DNA from: Paludibacteraceae bacterium
GTDB lineage: Bacteria > Bacteroidota > Bacteroidia > Bacteroidales > Paludibacteraceae
Assembly: GCA_017550335.1 (NCBI GenBank)
Contig: JAFZPM010000041.1
Coordinates: forward strand, 39,245 to 103,244
Reading direction: 5' to 3'
Length of the DNA: 64,000 bases
Program-made: the position numbers and the translations under genes
Shown: in pieces, positions 7,945-16,505 of the stretch
Layout: the number at the start of each line of letters is the position of its first letter
Numbering within the stretch: the first letter of the stretch is position 1
The notes under the pieces: model-generated
Database searches by the model: none
What the model saw: only the letters and a program-made list of their open reading frames with translations
Told to the model about the DNA's origin: nothing

Positions 7945-10527
7945 TTACCATGCCCCGCCAGTCCCGTTTTCTGTACTAACGTCCAGTTTTTGGAGTTGGT
8001 TGATGTTGTAATGCTGTCCTGATTCGTAGAATCCGTATTCGTCGAAGTAGTTCAACTCCCCGTCAAATCTGTCGCCCACATAGAAGTTGTAGTTCCTTAT
8101 GTCGGCGTTGTAGGCACAGACAGCTCCGTTTTTATTATCATCTCCGCCACCTCCTCCCCATCCGAATCCGGAGCCTTCAGCAGGATTGAATGGCATCTTT
8201 AACGCAGCGATGACGTTGCCGGAGTTGTTTGCCACGACGAAATATTGATTGGCATTTATTCTGAATCTTTTGTTGTAGATGTGACCTACAGATGCGACAG
8301 GTATGGCCTCGTCGAACATTCCGTTTCCACCAACAGCTAGGACGAACCCTCCCTTATGGGTGATTCCTGATCCTGAGTCCAAAGGCGAGTCTAGTTCATG
8401 TCTTTGTGCTACTACAAGTATTCCGCCTGAAATGACCATGTCTCCGTTTGAGTCTATTCCGTCACCTTGCGCTCGTGCGTAGTGTACACCTCCGTTCAGA
8501 TAAATGTGTGTGTCTTTGTCTGCTTGCGCCGTTCCTGAGCCTGAGTTGCCTTTGGTAGCATTCCAGGCGTCGTCCGATGCTATTACGTAGGTACGGCTAT
8601 CTCCTCCGACTGTGATGGAGATGCCGGAGAATGCCTCGTAGGAGGATGGTACCGTTATGTTTCCTCCGTCAATGATTAATTCCTTTTTCCCGAATAACGC
8701 TTGGTCGTATGGAGCGTCCACCTCGATGTTTCCGTTGTTGACGGTGAGAACGTCCTCAGCGAGGATGCCTGTGTCGTAAGCGTAGATGTCGATGCAACCG
8801 CTATTGATGGTGAGGTTATGGCCCGCCTTGATTCCCTTTGGCGAACCATGCGCCTTGGTGCGTGTTCCTTCGATTGATTCAGTGTGCGAGTGCGTTTCAT
8901 TCTTTTGACTACCGGCATTGATGATGAGTTTCAGGTTTTCGTCGTCTCCGTTCTTTTCTCCGATGATGACATCTCCGTCACACATGATTCCCTTGCCCAA
9001 TGTGGCGGTCAGGTTGGCCGATCCGCCTGTCATGGTGAAGTTCTTGCCTGCCTTGATGATTTTTGGTGAGGCGTAGCTGTAGATTGTCTTAGAGCTGCTT
9101 CCGCCGAAGCTCCAACCACCTCCTCCGCCACCGCCGGATTGGGTTTTCCCGGTGATGTAGTATCCACCTTCTATCTTGATGGTCAGGTCACCGCCGAATA
9201 TCTCCATGTCTCCGTCCGCTTTGATACCCTTGCAGAGGTAGGCGTCCGAACCGATGTTGATCTCCACTTTTCCGTCGGTCAAGGTGAACTTGCCGTCGCA
9301 CTTAACACCCGTGCAGGATACCGTGTCCTTGTTGGCTTTCTCGTCGTATTGTTTGCCAGTTAAATTGATGGAGGTCTCACCACCGTTGAAGATCACGTTG
9401 GCGTCCGCGTTGAATCCCTTGGCCGCGATGCCGGCTCCCGTGACATTCACTTTGCCTTCTTGGTTGATCTCGATGTCTCCGTCGCAGGCGATGGCCGCGT
9501 TGTAGCCGTAGTCGTTGTTAGTGCCTGCGAATGGTTCCTTCGCATTGAGTGAGGCGTTCAATTCACCACCTGACACGGTTACTTTCCCCTTCGCTTTGAC
9601 TGCTTTGGAGCCCTTACCGGTTACCTCGGCGCTGACTTTTCCGCCAACAATCTCTATGACGCTGTCGCACTTCAATCCTTTGGTGTCGTCCGATGCGACG
9701 TTAAGGTCTATCGTACCGTCTTCGATGCGGATGAGCTCGCTGCAGTCCACACCGTCGCTGGCCGTCCCAGAAATGGACAATGTGCCTCCGTACATCTCCA
9801 GTCCGTCCGCGTTGATACCGTCGCCCTTCGCTCCGTCGATGCTTACCTTGCCGCTGTATATCTCCACACGTTTGGAGGAGTTGATGGCGTGTTGTTTCTC
9901 TCCCTTGATGGTGAGCGATCCGTTCTCCAAATCGTTGAACTTCAGCTTGGATTTCGAGTAGAGGGTCGCCTTCAGGTTGTTGTTCTCGCTGTCGGCGAGA
10001 GTGGATTTTCCCTTGAGGTAAATGGTGGCCGCATACGACTCGTCGTCCAATCCCTTGTTCAGGATGATCGGTGCGGTCTCACAGGTGAGGGAGAGGTTGT
10101 CCAACACTAGTGTGTAGCCTTTGTCAGGTGTGAGGCTGAAGGACCCGTTGTCGGAAGAGCCCGACAGATAGTAGACGATGCCCTTTTGCTCTTCTGATGA
10201 GATGATGTTCACATCCGAGCCGTCTGTGACCACCTCGATGTTGTCGAATGGGTTGTCGACGGTGACGGAACGTCCCTTGTAGGTGACGAACACCGTGTCA
10301 CCTTTCTCCATGCCGAAGGTGACGCTGTCGATGTCGTTGAGGGCATAGTCTGTCGTCTTCCCATCCTGGGACTCCAGTAGGATTTTCCCGTCTTTGAATC
10401 GAATGGTGTCGACACTTTCAGTGGAGAGTGATGCCTTATCACTTCCGAAGTGGAAAATGATCGTGGTCTGTGCCCAAACGAACAACCCTATGAACATGCA
10501 TGCGATAAGAATAATGTTCCTTTTCAT
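7945..10527 (-). CDS. Secreted beta-helix carbohydrate-binding protein (Cthe_2159/DUF4353 type)
   Basis: This 860-aa exported protein has a signal peptide (MKRNIILIACMFIGLFVWAQ). A short N-terminal module follows (SVDTIRFKDGKILL...LNDIDSVTF), shared with the next two genes upstream. A long series of beta-solenoid rungs starts near residue 110: YYLSGSSDNGSF, LVLDNLSLT, then repeated G.V.I.GG....A.G.G...DG units such as GDGINADGLEMYGGTLSISG and SDGVDCSELIRIEDG. This is the pattern of the Cthe_2159 family, whose founder binds cellulose and pectin-like polysaccharide. Gly-rich stretches occur near residue 470 and near 790. No catalytic residues are evident. It is likely a surface or secreted polysaccharide binder; the exact ligand is unknown. 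It has its own terminator, and a 385-bp gap separates it from the gene upstream. Confidence 0.8.
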   Translation of the reverse strand: MKRNIILIACMFIGLFVWAQTTIIFHFGSDKASLSTESVDTIRFKDGKILLESQDGKTTDYALNDIDSVTFGMEKGDTVFVTYKGRSVTVDNPFDNIEVVTDGSDVNIISSEEQKGIVYYLSGSSDNGSFSLTPDKGYTLVLDNLSLTCETAPIILNKGLDDESYAATIYLKGKSTLADSENNNLKATLYSKSKLKFNDLENGSLTIKGEKQHAINSSKRVEIYSGKVSIDGAKGDGINADGLEMYGGTLSISGTASDGVDCSELIRIEDGTIDLNVASDDTKGLKCDSVIEIVGGKVSAEVTGKGSKAVKAKGKVTVSGGELNASLNAKEPFAGTNNDYGYNAAIACDGDIEINQEGKVNVTGAGIAAKGFNADANVIFNGGETSINLTGKQYDEKANKDTVSCTGVKCDGKFTLTDGKVEINIGSDAYLCKGIKADGDMEIFGGDLTIKIEGGYYITGKTQSGGGGGGGWSFGGSSSKTIYSYASPKIIKAGKNFTMTGGSANLTATLGKGIMCDGDVIIGEKNGDDENLKLIINAGSQKNETHSHTESIEGTRTKAHGSPKGIKAGHNLTINSGCIDIYAYDTGILAEDVLTVNNGNIEVDAPYDQALFGKKELIIDGGNITVPSSYEAFSGISITVGGDSRTYVIASDDAWNATKGNSGSGTAQADKDTHIYLNGGVHYARAQGDGIDSNGDMVISGGILVVAQRHELDSPLDSGSGITHKGGFVLAVGGNGMFDEAIPVASVGHIYNKRFRINANQYFVVANNSGNVIAALKMPFNPAEGSGFGWGGGGGDDNKNGAVCAYNADIRNYNFYVGDRFDGELNYFDEYGFYESGQHYNINQLQKLDVSTENGTGGAW

Positions 10528-10830
10528 ATGATTTGAGTTTATGTATTTCTTATATAGGTTCGTCTAGTCGTTTCATGGCCTAACTTAGTGTTTTTCTAAG
10601 GTGGAGCGGGGGAATCGTACCCCTTTCATGCATCCTCATGATGATTTGTGTCAGTTAGAAAACCGAGGTTTAATGTCACTAAGACTGGCTGATTATCGAT
10701 TAATCCAATTTGGTTGTAATATTATTATATATTTCCCTATTGGGCAATTTCTTTTAGGCGAAATGCCATTTTTTTTCAGTGACGAACGAAATAGTAGGTT
10801 GTTCTGGTGGTTTAGTACCTCAAAAAAAAA
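10528..10830. other. Intergenic region with tRNA-3'-end-like fragment
   Basis: This gap holds no convincing gene. A small inverted repeat (CTTAG/CTAAG, 10584-10600) is followed directly by 10600-10623. Read on the minus strand, 10600-10623 is GGGGTACGATTCCCC then CGCTCCACC, which looks like a T-arm plus acceptor end of a tRNA. The matching 5' half is not recognisable, so it is a remnant or a coincidence. No good promoter box was found for the 7945 gene. Confidence 0.3.
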
Positions 10831-10863
10831 GAGGCCACCCTGTCCATAAGGAAGGATGACCTC
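10822..10863 (-). terminator. Terminator of the 10913 gene
   Basis: A 10-bp stem (GAGGTCATCC with GGGTGGCCTC, two G-U pairs) is followed on the minus strand by nine T. Confidence 0.9.
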
Positions 10864-10912
10864 TCACCTTAAAAAATAAAATGAATTGGTTGGAATTGTT
10901 TACTCTTAGTCT

Positions 10913-12742
10913 TTATTCCGAACATGTCTGGTACTTCCCAGGCTCGTGTATTGGATTTTCGCCGTTGAATCCTCTTGGACGTTTGACATTTTCGTCGTAG
11001 CGTGTTTTGCTGAATATTCGGAAATCGCCTCGCTCGTAGTCTTGGAATGAAATATGACAGTAGATTGGTCCTTCTGGCAGGTATTCATTATGGGACATGG
11101 TGCGGGTTCCTACCGTGTAGAGGTAGTTGTAGTATCCGTCTTTGAAGACGATGTGGAGTGCTATATTGCCGACGGTGAACCATCGCCCTTTGGCAAGGAT
11201 GTTCTCTTTGTGGCTGTCGTCATAGTCCATCACCACGAATTCGGCGTCTCCATTGGGTGAGAGATGGTACCTGTATTTGTGGTTGCCACCGCAGCATCGA
11301 CCGTCCATGAACCATGTATATCCGTTTTCGGGCATGAGTCTTGCATCGCGTACGGATGTGTCAGGATGTGCGAGTTGCTCTGGCGTGACGAATCTCTCTG
11401 GCTCGACGTCTTTGATTAGGTCGTCCAATGTGGAGAATGGTTGGTTGATCCTCGGCAGTTTTGTGGCCTCTGACTTATCTCGTTTATAGAGACGATATGG
11501 CAATCCGTCGTTCCCGATCATTGTCATCTCATCTTCGCTGAATACGTAGTATGCGTAGGTGGTTGTTTTACCTGAACTGGATACAATGTTCAGAGATCTG
11601 TTGTTGAGCGTGTACCAATCTCCCGTAACGTCAGGGTAGCCGGTGACGCCACCTGCTCCATCCTCTTGAACGATGAGTGTGCCACTTTCTCCGATCCATG
11701 CCTCCTCGTCGGTGGTGATCAGTCTACAGTCGCGGTATTCGCTTCCTTCGCAGTTGGAGGCTTGCGGATTGGCGGCTTTGCAAGGAGCAGTCATGCCTTC
11801 TGGCATCTTCTCCGAGTAGCCGAGCCTGAAACCCATTCCGGCCGCACCGTCTCTTGAACGTATCGCTCTTCGGCTCACCCTCGCGAACTCTTCCGGCTCG
11901 CTGTAGTGCCCACCTCGACGGGTCTTGTTACCGGAGCCTGTGAGCTGGATAGGGTTGGTCTTTGGCGTGTCAGTGTAGCCGATCAGCCAGTCGTATACCC
12001 ACTCCCATGAGTTGCCGCTCATGTCATAGATCCCTAATTCGTTGGGTTTCTTCGTGCCCACTTCGTGAGGGGAGTCTCCACTGTTGCCGGCATGCCATGC
12101 CACTTCGTCCGCATCGTCGCTTCCTGCGTATTTATGGTTCAATGGCACACCCTTCTTGCCTCCTCTTGCCGCGAATTCCCACTCTGCGTCGGTCAATAGT
12201 CGATAGGTGCGTCCTGTCTTCTCGTTCAGCTTGCAGATGAAGTCGTTCGCTTCAAACCAGCTGACTCCGATTTTCGGGGCTTTGCCTTTCTCCCAGAAAT
12301 TGGATGTGGTGCCCATGACTGCGTCCCAAAGTTCGTTGGTCACCTCATACTTGCAGATGAAGAAGTCGCTTACGGACACTTGATGGGAAGGCGTCTCGTA
12401 TTTCTTGTCTTGCTCTGCGCAATCGTCGCATCCTCTGGTGTAGGTGCCTCCTTCCACATAGACCATCTCGATGACGACTTTGCCCACGGTGTCGGAGAAG
12501 TCTCCTTTCGGACGGTTCGTGTCGTCTGTGAATGTGGCGCTGTCCACATCGGCGATCTTGTATTTCTTCGTTTGGTCACCCTCGATCAGCATCTCATTCT
12601 TCTTGAATCTGATGGTGTCGATCTCTTCAGTCCTCATCGATTCTTTTTGACCGTCCTTTAAATGTATGGTCAGAATCTCCTGTGCCGACCATAAGAGAAT
12701 GCTCACAGTCGACAGAACCGCAAATAATATGTACTTTTTCAT
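10913..12742 (-). CDS. Secreted SUMF1/FGE-fold protein lacking the oxidase cysteines
   Basis: This 609-aa exported protein starts MKKYILFAVLSTVSILLWSA. The common N-terminal module follows (EEIDTIRFKKNEMLI...IADVDSATF). Residues of about 85-310 are a formylglycine-generating-enzyme/SUMF1 fold: GGTYTRG, VTNELWDAVMG, VSWFEANDFICKLNEKTGRT, RLLTDAEWEFAARGG, NELGIYDMSGNSWEWVYDW, and closing GMGFRLG. In true FGE two cysteines sit shortly before the closing GFR motif. Here that stretch reads RVSRRAIRSRDGAAGMGFRL, without Cys, so oxidase activity is unlikely and a structural or binding role is more probable. Two further beta-rich segments (about 330-430 and 460-600) are unfamiliar. The start codon overlaps the stop of the upstream gene (ATGA), indicating translational coupling. 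Confidence 0.8.
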   Translation of the reverse strand: MKKYILFAVLSTVSILLWSAQEILTIHLKDGQKESMRTEEIDTIRFKKNEMLIEGDQTKKYKIADVDSATFTDDTNRPKGDFSDTVGKVVIEMVYVEGGTYTRGCDDCAEQDKKYETPSHQVSVSDFFICKYEVTNELWDAVMGTTSNFWEKGKAPKIGVSWFEANDFICKLNEKTGRTYRLLTDAEWEFAARGGKKGVPLNHKYAGSDDADEVAWHAGNSGDSPHEVGTKKPNELGIYDMSGNSWEWVYDWLIGYTDTPKTNPIQLTGSGNKTRRGGHYSEPEEFARVSRRAIRSRDGAAGMGFRLGYSEKMPEGMTAPCKAANPQASNCEGSEYRDCRLITTDEEAWIGESGTLIVQEDGAGGVTGYPDVTGDWYTLNNRSLNIVSSSGKTTTYAYYVFSEDEMTMIGNDGLPYRLYKRDKSEATKLPRINQPFSTLDDLIKDVEPERFVTPEQLAHPDTSVRDARLMPENGYTWFMDGRCCGGNHKYRYHLSPNGDAEFVVMDYDDSHKENILAKGRWFTVGNIALHIVFKDGYYNYLYTVGTRTMSHNEYLPEGPIYCHISFQDYERGDFRIFSKTRYDENVKRPRGFNGENPIHEPGKYQTCSE

Positions 12743-13233
12743 TTCTTGCTGAATTTAATGTATGTGTTGTTTAACTTAATAGTGTAAATGCCTTGGGGAA
12801 TGTCGCTTAGATTGATGCGTTCTCCCCTTTGGATCTTCCCCGAAGCGATCTGTTCGCCCTTCAGATTTAATATCGCATACTGGACGGGCGACGAAGATGG
12901 CGAATTGATTTCCAAATAATCCGAAGCCGGGTTCGGATAGATACGGAAATCGGGGTCTCCTTGAAGAAGAGAAGTGCCGGACGAGGAGTACTCCATAACC
13001 TGGAGTTTCCGGATCTCGCTGATCTTCTCTTTTTTGGGGGTGCTTGTCCCGTCTGGTTCCACTACTAAGTATTGGCCGGAGAAATAGATTTTGCCGGTTT
13101 CATACATTGAATACTCTCTTGTGCCGCTTCTCGAATCCACGGTCACTTTCGCTGCTGGTGTGCCACCCGCAAACGTAGCATGAGGGCACAGCAATAGCAG
13201 GAATAAAACTGAATAACTTTTAGTGTTTTTCAT
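12739..13233 (-). CDS. Small T9SS type-A substrate protein
   Basis: This 164-aa protein has a signal peptide (MKNTKSYSVLFLLLLCPHATFA). A central beta-rich module (EYSMYETGKIYFSGQYLVVE...ISEIRKLQV) is related to the N-terminal module of the two genes downstream. A C-terminal T9SS sorting domain follows (FRIYPNPASDYLEI ... IYTIKLNNTYIKFSK). It is therefore exported by Sec and then by the Por machinery to the surface or medium. An in-frame ATG at 13293 would add 20 residues ahead of the signal peptide, so 13233 is preferred. Its stop overlaps the next gene's start by ATGA. With little beyond the shared module and the sorting signal, it may be a minimal partner of the SUMF1 protein. Confidence 0.8.
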   Translation of the reverse strand: MKNTKSYSVLFLLLLCPHATFAGGTPAAKVTVDSRSGTREYSMYETGKIYFSGQYLVVEPDGTSTPKKEKISEIRKLQVMEYSSSGTSLLQGDPDFRIYPNPASDYLEINSPSSSPVQYAILNLKGEQIASGKIQRGERINLSDIPQGIYTIKLNNTYIKFSKK

Positions 13234-13267
13234 CTTATAAAAAAGATTTGCTATATATTGGTGAGGG

Positions 13268-13275
13268 CAAATATA
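13268..13275 (-). promoter_or_regulatory. Candidate -7 box of the 12739/10913 operon
   Basis: TATATTTG on the minus strand, 35 nt upstream of the start, matches TAnnTTTG. No well-spaced -33 box is visible (the nearest TTG is 15 nt away). Confidence 0.4.
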
Positions 13276-13360
13276 TGTTTTTTTTTGAAACAACTATTTG
13301 TTTTTCAGTGAATAAATTACTTCCTGTGGATTGTGGCTCGTCGCACTTATTTCTTCACGC

Positions 13361-13743
13361 CTAGTTTCCTTTGCGTTCCGATAGAGAAGTTTCGCCTTGT
13401 ATGGAATGCTCTAGATAGTCGGTGCCGAATAGGTGGTATATTTGCTCGTTGAGAGTGATCTCTTGATCGCAGGTCGTGCATTTTTTCTTTCGCGTTTTCT
13501 TTCGCTGGGGGAACCTGAACTCTCCGTATAGGTTCCACAAGAGATAGGCGGGCATGATGTCGTATATATCGGAGGAGGTGCGCTCTCCCGTGTGTTGCGC
13601 ATTGAGGGAAAACGGATGCGCTTTTGCTGAGCCAACCACCTCCCTTTTTCTCCCGAGACAGCAACCTTATCCTGCATGTTGTCATTCAGTGTCAGGTGTT
13701 CCAATGCTTGCGCCGCGACATATAGTTGTGCGACGAGGATGGC
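13361..13743 (-). pseudogene. Possible frameshifted small secreted protein gene
   Basis: Two protein-like stretches lie in different frames. From the end of the 13743 gene, one frame reads ILAILVAQLYVAAQALEHL then NDNMQDKVAVSGEKGRW, like a signal peptide and mature start, but with no ATG/GTG/TTG in a sensible place. A second frame, from a GTG at 13639 to the stop at 13361, reads NAQHTGERTSSDIYDIMPAY, NLYGEFRFPQ, a basic stretch, CTTCDQEITLNEQIYHLFG, DYLEHSIQ. Joining them needs a -1 shift at the GAGAAAAAGGGAGG run (about 13650). This could be a decayed gene, a sequencing error in the A-run, or a short GTG-started gene (92 aa) alone. The family is not recognised. Confidence 0.35.
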
Positions 13744-14864
13744 TAGAATACTATTTTGCAGGAGATAGGGTAGTGGTCGGAGTATTTCTCCTTCCCGATG
13801 TGGAATTGCAGGGCCTTCCCTTCCTTGCTGTGCATGATCTGGTCGATGCGGAAGTGGAAGAGTTTTCCATTATAGGTATATCCGTAGCCGGAACCGCATT
13901 CGGCGAACGAGTCGACGAGTTTGTCTCCCTTCACGGTATAGTAGGTGTATGATACCGGCACGTCGTTGAAGTCACCGCATAGGATGATAGGGTATTTCGT
14001 TTCACTTACCAGGGAGTCCACCACTTCGGCTTGCCTAGCCCTGATCTTGTAGGAGGTGCTCATCTTCGTGGAGACGGAGTTCACCACGCTGTTCGCGTCG
14101 TTTTTGGATACCGCCTTGATTTTCCTCAAGGTGGCCTTCTCCTCTTCTGTCAGTTTGTTGCTTTCGAAGTGGCAGTCGAACACCCGGATGGTGTCCCCTT
14201 TGAAGAGGATGTCCGCATATATCGCGCTGTTATGTTCCGATTCGTAGTCGATGATGCCTTTCCTTACGATAGGGTGTTTGGAGAGGATGGCGACACCGAT
14301 TTGGGCGTTCCATGTCAGTTGGTTCTCGTAGACGGCGCAATAGGGATATTGGGTGGAGAGCGTGTCCGTCACCTCTTCTTGTGAAAGGTATCCTTTGCGT
14401 GTGCTGTGTCCGAACTCCTGGATGCATACGATGTCGGAACCGCAGTTCAGGATGTATTCCAGCGTTTTGTTCCTCTCCTTAGGGGCAAAGAATTGGAACA
14501 TCTGGACATTGTAGCTGGTGACGGAGAGCGTGTCGCCCGTCGCCCTATGGTCATGACCGATGGAGAAGGTCCTCCGTGCCTCGCTGTAGCATGTCACGAA
14601 TGCGATCAGCGGGATGAGGAAGTAGATCTTCTTCTTGGCGATCCAGAAGAGGAGGAAGGCCATGTTGACGAGCAGCAGGTAGGGGAAAGCCAGTCCGAGA
14701 TAGGACGGGAGGATGTGTTGGGCCGGGTCGATGAAGCAGGCTGTCTTGCCGATCAGCATGCACAAGGCCACAATCCCGTTGAACAGGATCGCGAAGGTGT
14801 AGACGGTGAATCGTATGAATCCCCGTTTCTTACCTTTTCTTTCCGAAGAGTTTTCCTTTTTCAT
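13743..14864 (-). CDS. Membrane-anchored endonuclease/exonuclease/phosphatase-family protein
   Basis: This 373-aa protein has a basic N-terminus and three transmembrane helices (about residues 20-40, 48-70 and 73-92), then an EEP catalytic domain facing the periplasm. EEP signatures are SYNVQMF, DIVCIQEFG (metal-binding Glu), CGDFNDVPVSYTY (catalytic Asp/Asn), FRIDQIMHS and SDHYPI (catalytic Asp-His). The family cleaves phosphodiesters or phosphomonoesters in nucleic acids, lipids or sugar phosphates; the substrate here cannot be told. The first 35 bp overlap the 3' end of the upstream rhomboid gene, so the two are co-transcribed and probably coupled. Confidence 0.85.
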   Translation of the reverse strand: MKKENSSERKGKKRGFIRFTVYTFAILFNGIVALCMLIGKTACFIDPAQHILPSYLGLAFPYLLLVNMAFLLFWIAKKKIYFLIPLIAFVTCYSEARRTFSIGHDHRATGDTLSVTSYNVQMFQFFAPKERNKTLEYILNCGSDIVCIQEFGHSTRKGYLSQEEVTDTLSTQYPYCAVYENQLTWNAQIGVAILSKHPIVRKGIIDYESEHNSAIYADILFKGDTIRVFDCHFESNKLTEEEKATLRKIKAVSKNDANSVVNSVSTKMSTSYKIRARQAEVVDSLVSETKYPIILCGDFNDVPVSYTYYTVKGDKLVDSFAECGSGYGYTYNGKLFHFRIDQIMHSKEGKALQFHIGKEKYSDHYPISCKIVF

Positions 14865-15711
14865 CGTCGTTTAGTGATTCGTATCCGCTGCTTTTTATTT
14901 TGTCAAGTATTTTGTCTATCTCCGCATCCTCCTGCTTCTTCCTGTAGTTGTAGTCTTGGTCGCTCTCCTTGGTGTAGGAGACTCTCATCTTGGGCTTTTT
15001 GCCCACCCCCTTTGTGAGGTTCACGATGCGGTGCAGGAGGTCGCTGATCCATGTGGTGATGTTTTTCCCTTTCTTGTAGTTGGCGGCGAAGAAGTAGCCG
15101 GCGATGGCTCCGCCGATATGGGACAATTCCCCTCCCGCATTCTCCGCCTTGATCTGCATCAGGCTGATGGCCACGCTGACGAGCGCGATCCATTTTATTT
15201 TCACCTCCCCGAAGAGGAACAACCTGATCGTCTGGTTGGGTGCGAAGATGGCGGTCGCGACGGTGATCGCCATGACTGCGGCGGAAGCACCCAATAGATG
15301 GGCGAATCCGACCTGCCCCGCGAATCTCGGGAAGAGGTTGTAGGCCACGATGTAGGTGATTCCTCCGGCGATTCCGCCTAGGATGTAGACGCCCACCAGG
15401 TCATGCTGCGTGCAGTGTTGCAGGAGAAGCCTGCCGAACCAGTAGAGCATCAGGATGTTGCACAGGATGTGGATGAAGCTCTCGTGCAGGAACATATAGG
15501 TGATGATGGTCCATGGTTGGCGAAGCAATGTGCCGACGTGGGCGGGGAGCATGAGGTGGTCGAGCCAGTTCTCGCTGATGTTGAACAGGCTGAGGATCGC
15601 TATGGCAAGGTTGACCGCCAAGAAGACGCCCAAGTTGATGTAGATGAGCTTCGTCAAGGTGGTTCCTCTCTTGAACGACTCCATTAGTTCCTCTTTGATC
15701 TCTCCTCTCAT
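14830..15711 (-). CDS. Rhomboid-family intramembrane serine protease (1)
   Basis: This 293-aa polytopic membrane protein has the rhomboid catalytic dyad: Ser143 in the GASAAV motif and His199 in SHIGGAIAGY. The upstream MFLHESFIHILCNILMLYWFG segment is the conserved loop and second helix, with the HxxxN motif. After the six-helix core there is a charged cytosolic tail of about 90 residues (KKPKMRVSYTKESDQDYNYR...). Rhomboids cut transmembrane helices of client proteins within the inner membrane. The gene follows a second rhomboid by 44 bp and overlaps the EEP gene downstream. An alternative start at Met10 is possible. Confidence 0.9.
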   Translation of the reverse strand: MRGEIKEELMESFKRGTTLTKLIYINLGVFLAVNLAIAILSLFNISENWLDHLMLPAHVGTLLRQPWTIITYMFLHESFIHILCNILMLYWFGRLLLQHCTQHDLVGVYILGGIAGGITYIVAYNLFPRFAGQVGFAHLLGASAAVMAITVATAIFAPNQTIRLFLFGEVKIKWIALVSVAISLMQIKAENAGGELSHIGGAIAGYFFAANYKKGKNITTWISDLLHRIVNLTKGVGKKPKMRVSYTKESDQDYNYRKKQEDAEIDKILDKIKSSGYESLNDDEKGKLFGKKR

Positions 15712-15755
15712 ACTGAATCTCTGTTGATGGGTTCAATGAATTAATCGTAAGCCGC

Positions 15756-16505
15756 TTATCCTATCCTTCTGGTGTTCCTCCTCTTCCAGTAGAGGATGAG
15801 GAGCAGTCCGAATAGCAGACCTCCCAGGTGGGCGAAATGCGCCACGTTGTCGAAACTGAAGTTCTTGACTCCGCAGAATAACTCGAGCAGTGCATATCCG
15901 ATGACCATATATTTGGCTTTGATAGGAATCGGGATGAACATGAGGTAGAGGGGCTGGTTCGGATAGAACATGCCGAATGCGAGCAGAAGACCGAACACCG
16001 CGCCCGAGGCTCCCACCGTCAAATATGAGTTGTAGACTTCGTCGGCGAAGGCGTTCACCTCACCTATTGTACGTAGGAATTCACCGTTGCCCAAATTGAC
16101 GGGTGGGTTTACACCGCTCGCTATGAACCGATTGATATCTTCGGCGAACGGAATGAGGTCGTATGTCCATGCCAGTTGCTGCACGATGCCCGCGCCGATG
16201 CCCGTCACGAAATAGTAGAGGAGGAACTTGTTCTTCCCTAACGTGCGCTCCACGATCGGACCGAACATATATAGGTTGAACATGTTGCAGAGTAGGTGGA
16301 TGATGGAGTTCGGGTCGTGCAGGAACATATAGGTCACGAACTGGTAAGGCTTGAAGCCGGAGCCTGACCAATAGTGCAACCCGAATCGATCGTATAGGTC
16401 TATGCCTATCTTGGGCAATAACTGTCCTGCCACCCAGAACAGGACGTTGATAATAATCAAATGCACTGCGATGGACGATCCGTTTTTATTGATTGCTATT
16501 CCCAT
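15756..16505 (-). CDS. Rhomboid-family intramembrane serine protease (2)
   Basis: This 249-aa membrane protein has catalytic Ser167 in GASGAVFG and His226 in AHFAHLGGLLFG, plus the FLHDPNSIIHLLCNMFNLYMFG motif. It has no long cytosolic tail, unlike the downstream rhomboid. An extra loop of about 45 residues (AWTYDLIPFAEDINRF...EVYNSYLTV) lies between helices before the serine. It is the first gene of the rhomboid-rhomboid-EEP operon. TATTTTTG on the minus strand (16618-16611), about 105 nt upstream, is a plausible -7 box. Confidence 0.92.
   Translation of the reverse strand: MGIAINKNGSSIAVHLIIINVLFWVAGQLLPKIGIDLYDRFGLHYWSGSGFKPYQFVTYMFLHDPNSIIHLLCNMFNLYMFGPIVERTLGKNKFLLYYFVTGIGAGIVQQLAWTYDLIPFAEDINRFIASGVNPPVNLGNGEFLRTIGEVNAFADEVYNSYLTVGASGAVFGLLLAFGMFYPNQPLYLMFIPIPIKAKYMVIGYALLELFCGVKNFSFDNVAHFAHLGGLLFGLLLILYWKRRNTRRIG

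Noticed and set aside
10601..10849. 82-codon plus-strand frame in the gap at 10.6 kb
   Set aside because: Runs into the terminator of the opposite gene and lacks protein-like composition or a promoter.
10913..12742. Formylglycine-generating enzyme activity
   Set aside because: The two active-site Cys expected before the GFR motif are absent.
13640..13660. Programmed -1 frameshift site at the A-run
   Set aside because: No X-XXY-YYZ heptamer is in the right phase; mutation or a sequencing error fits better.
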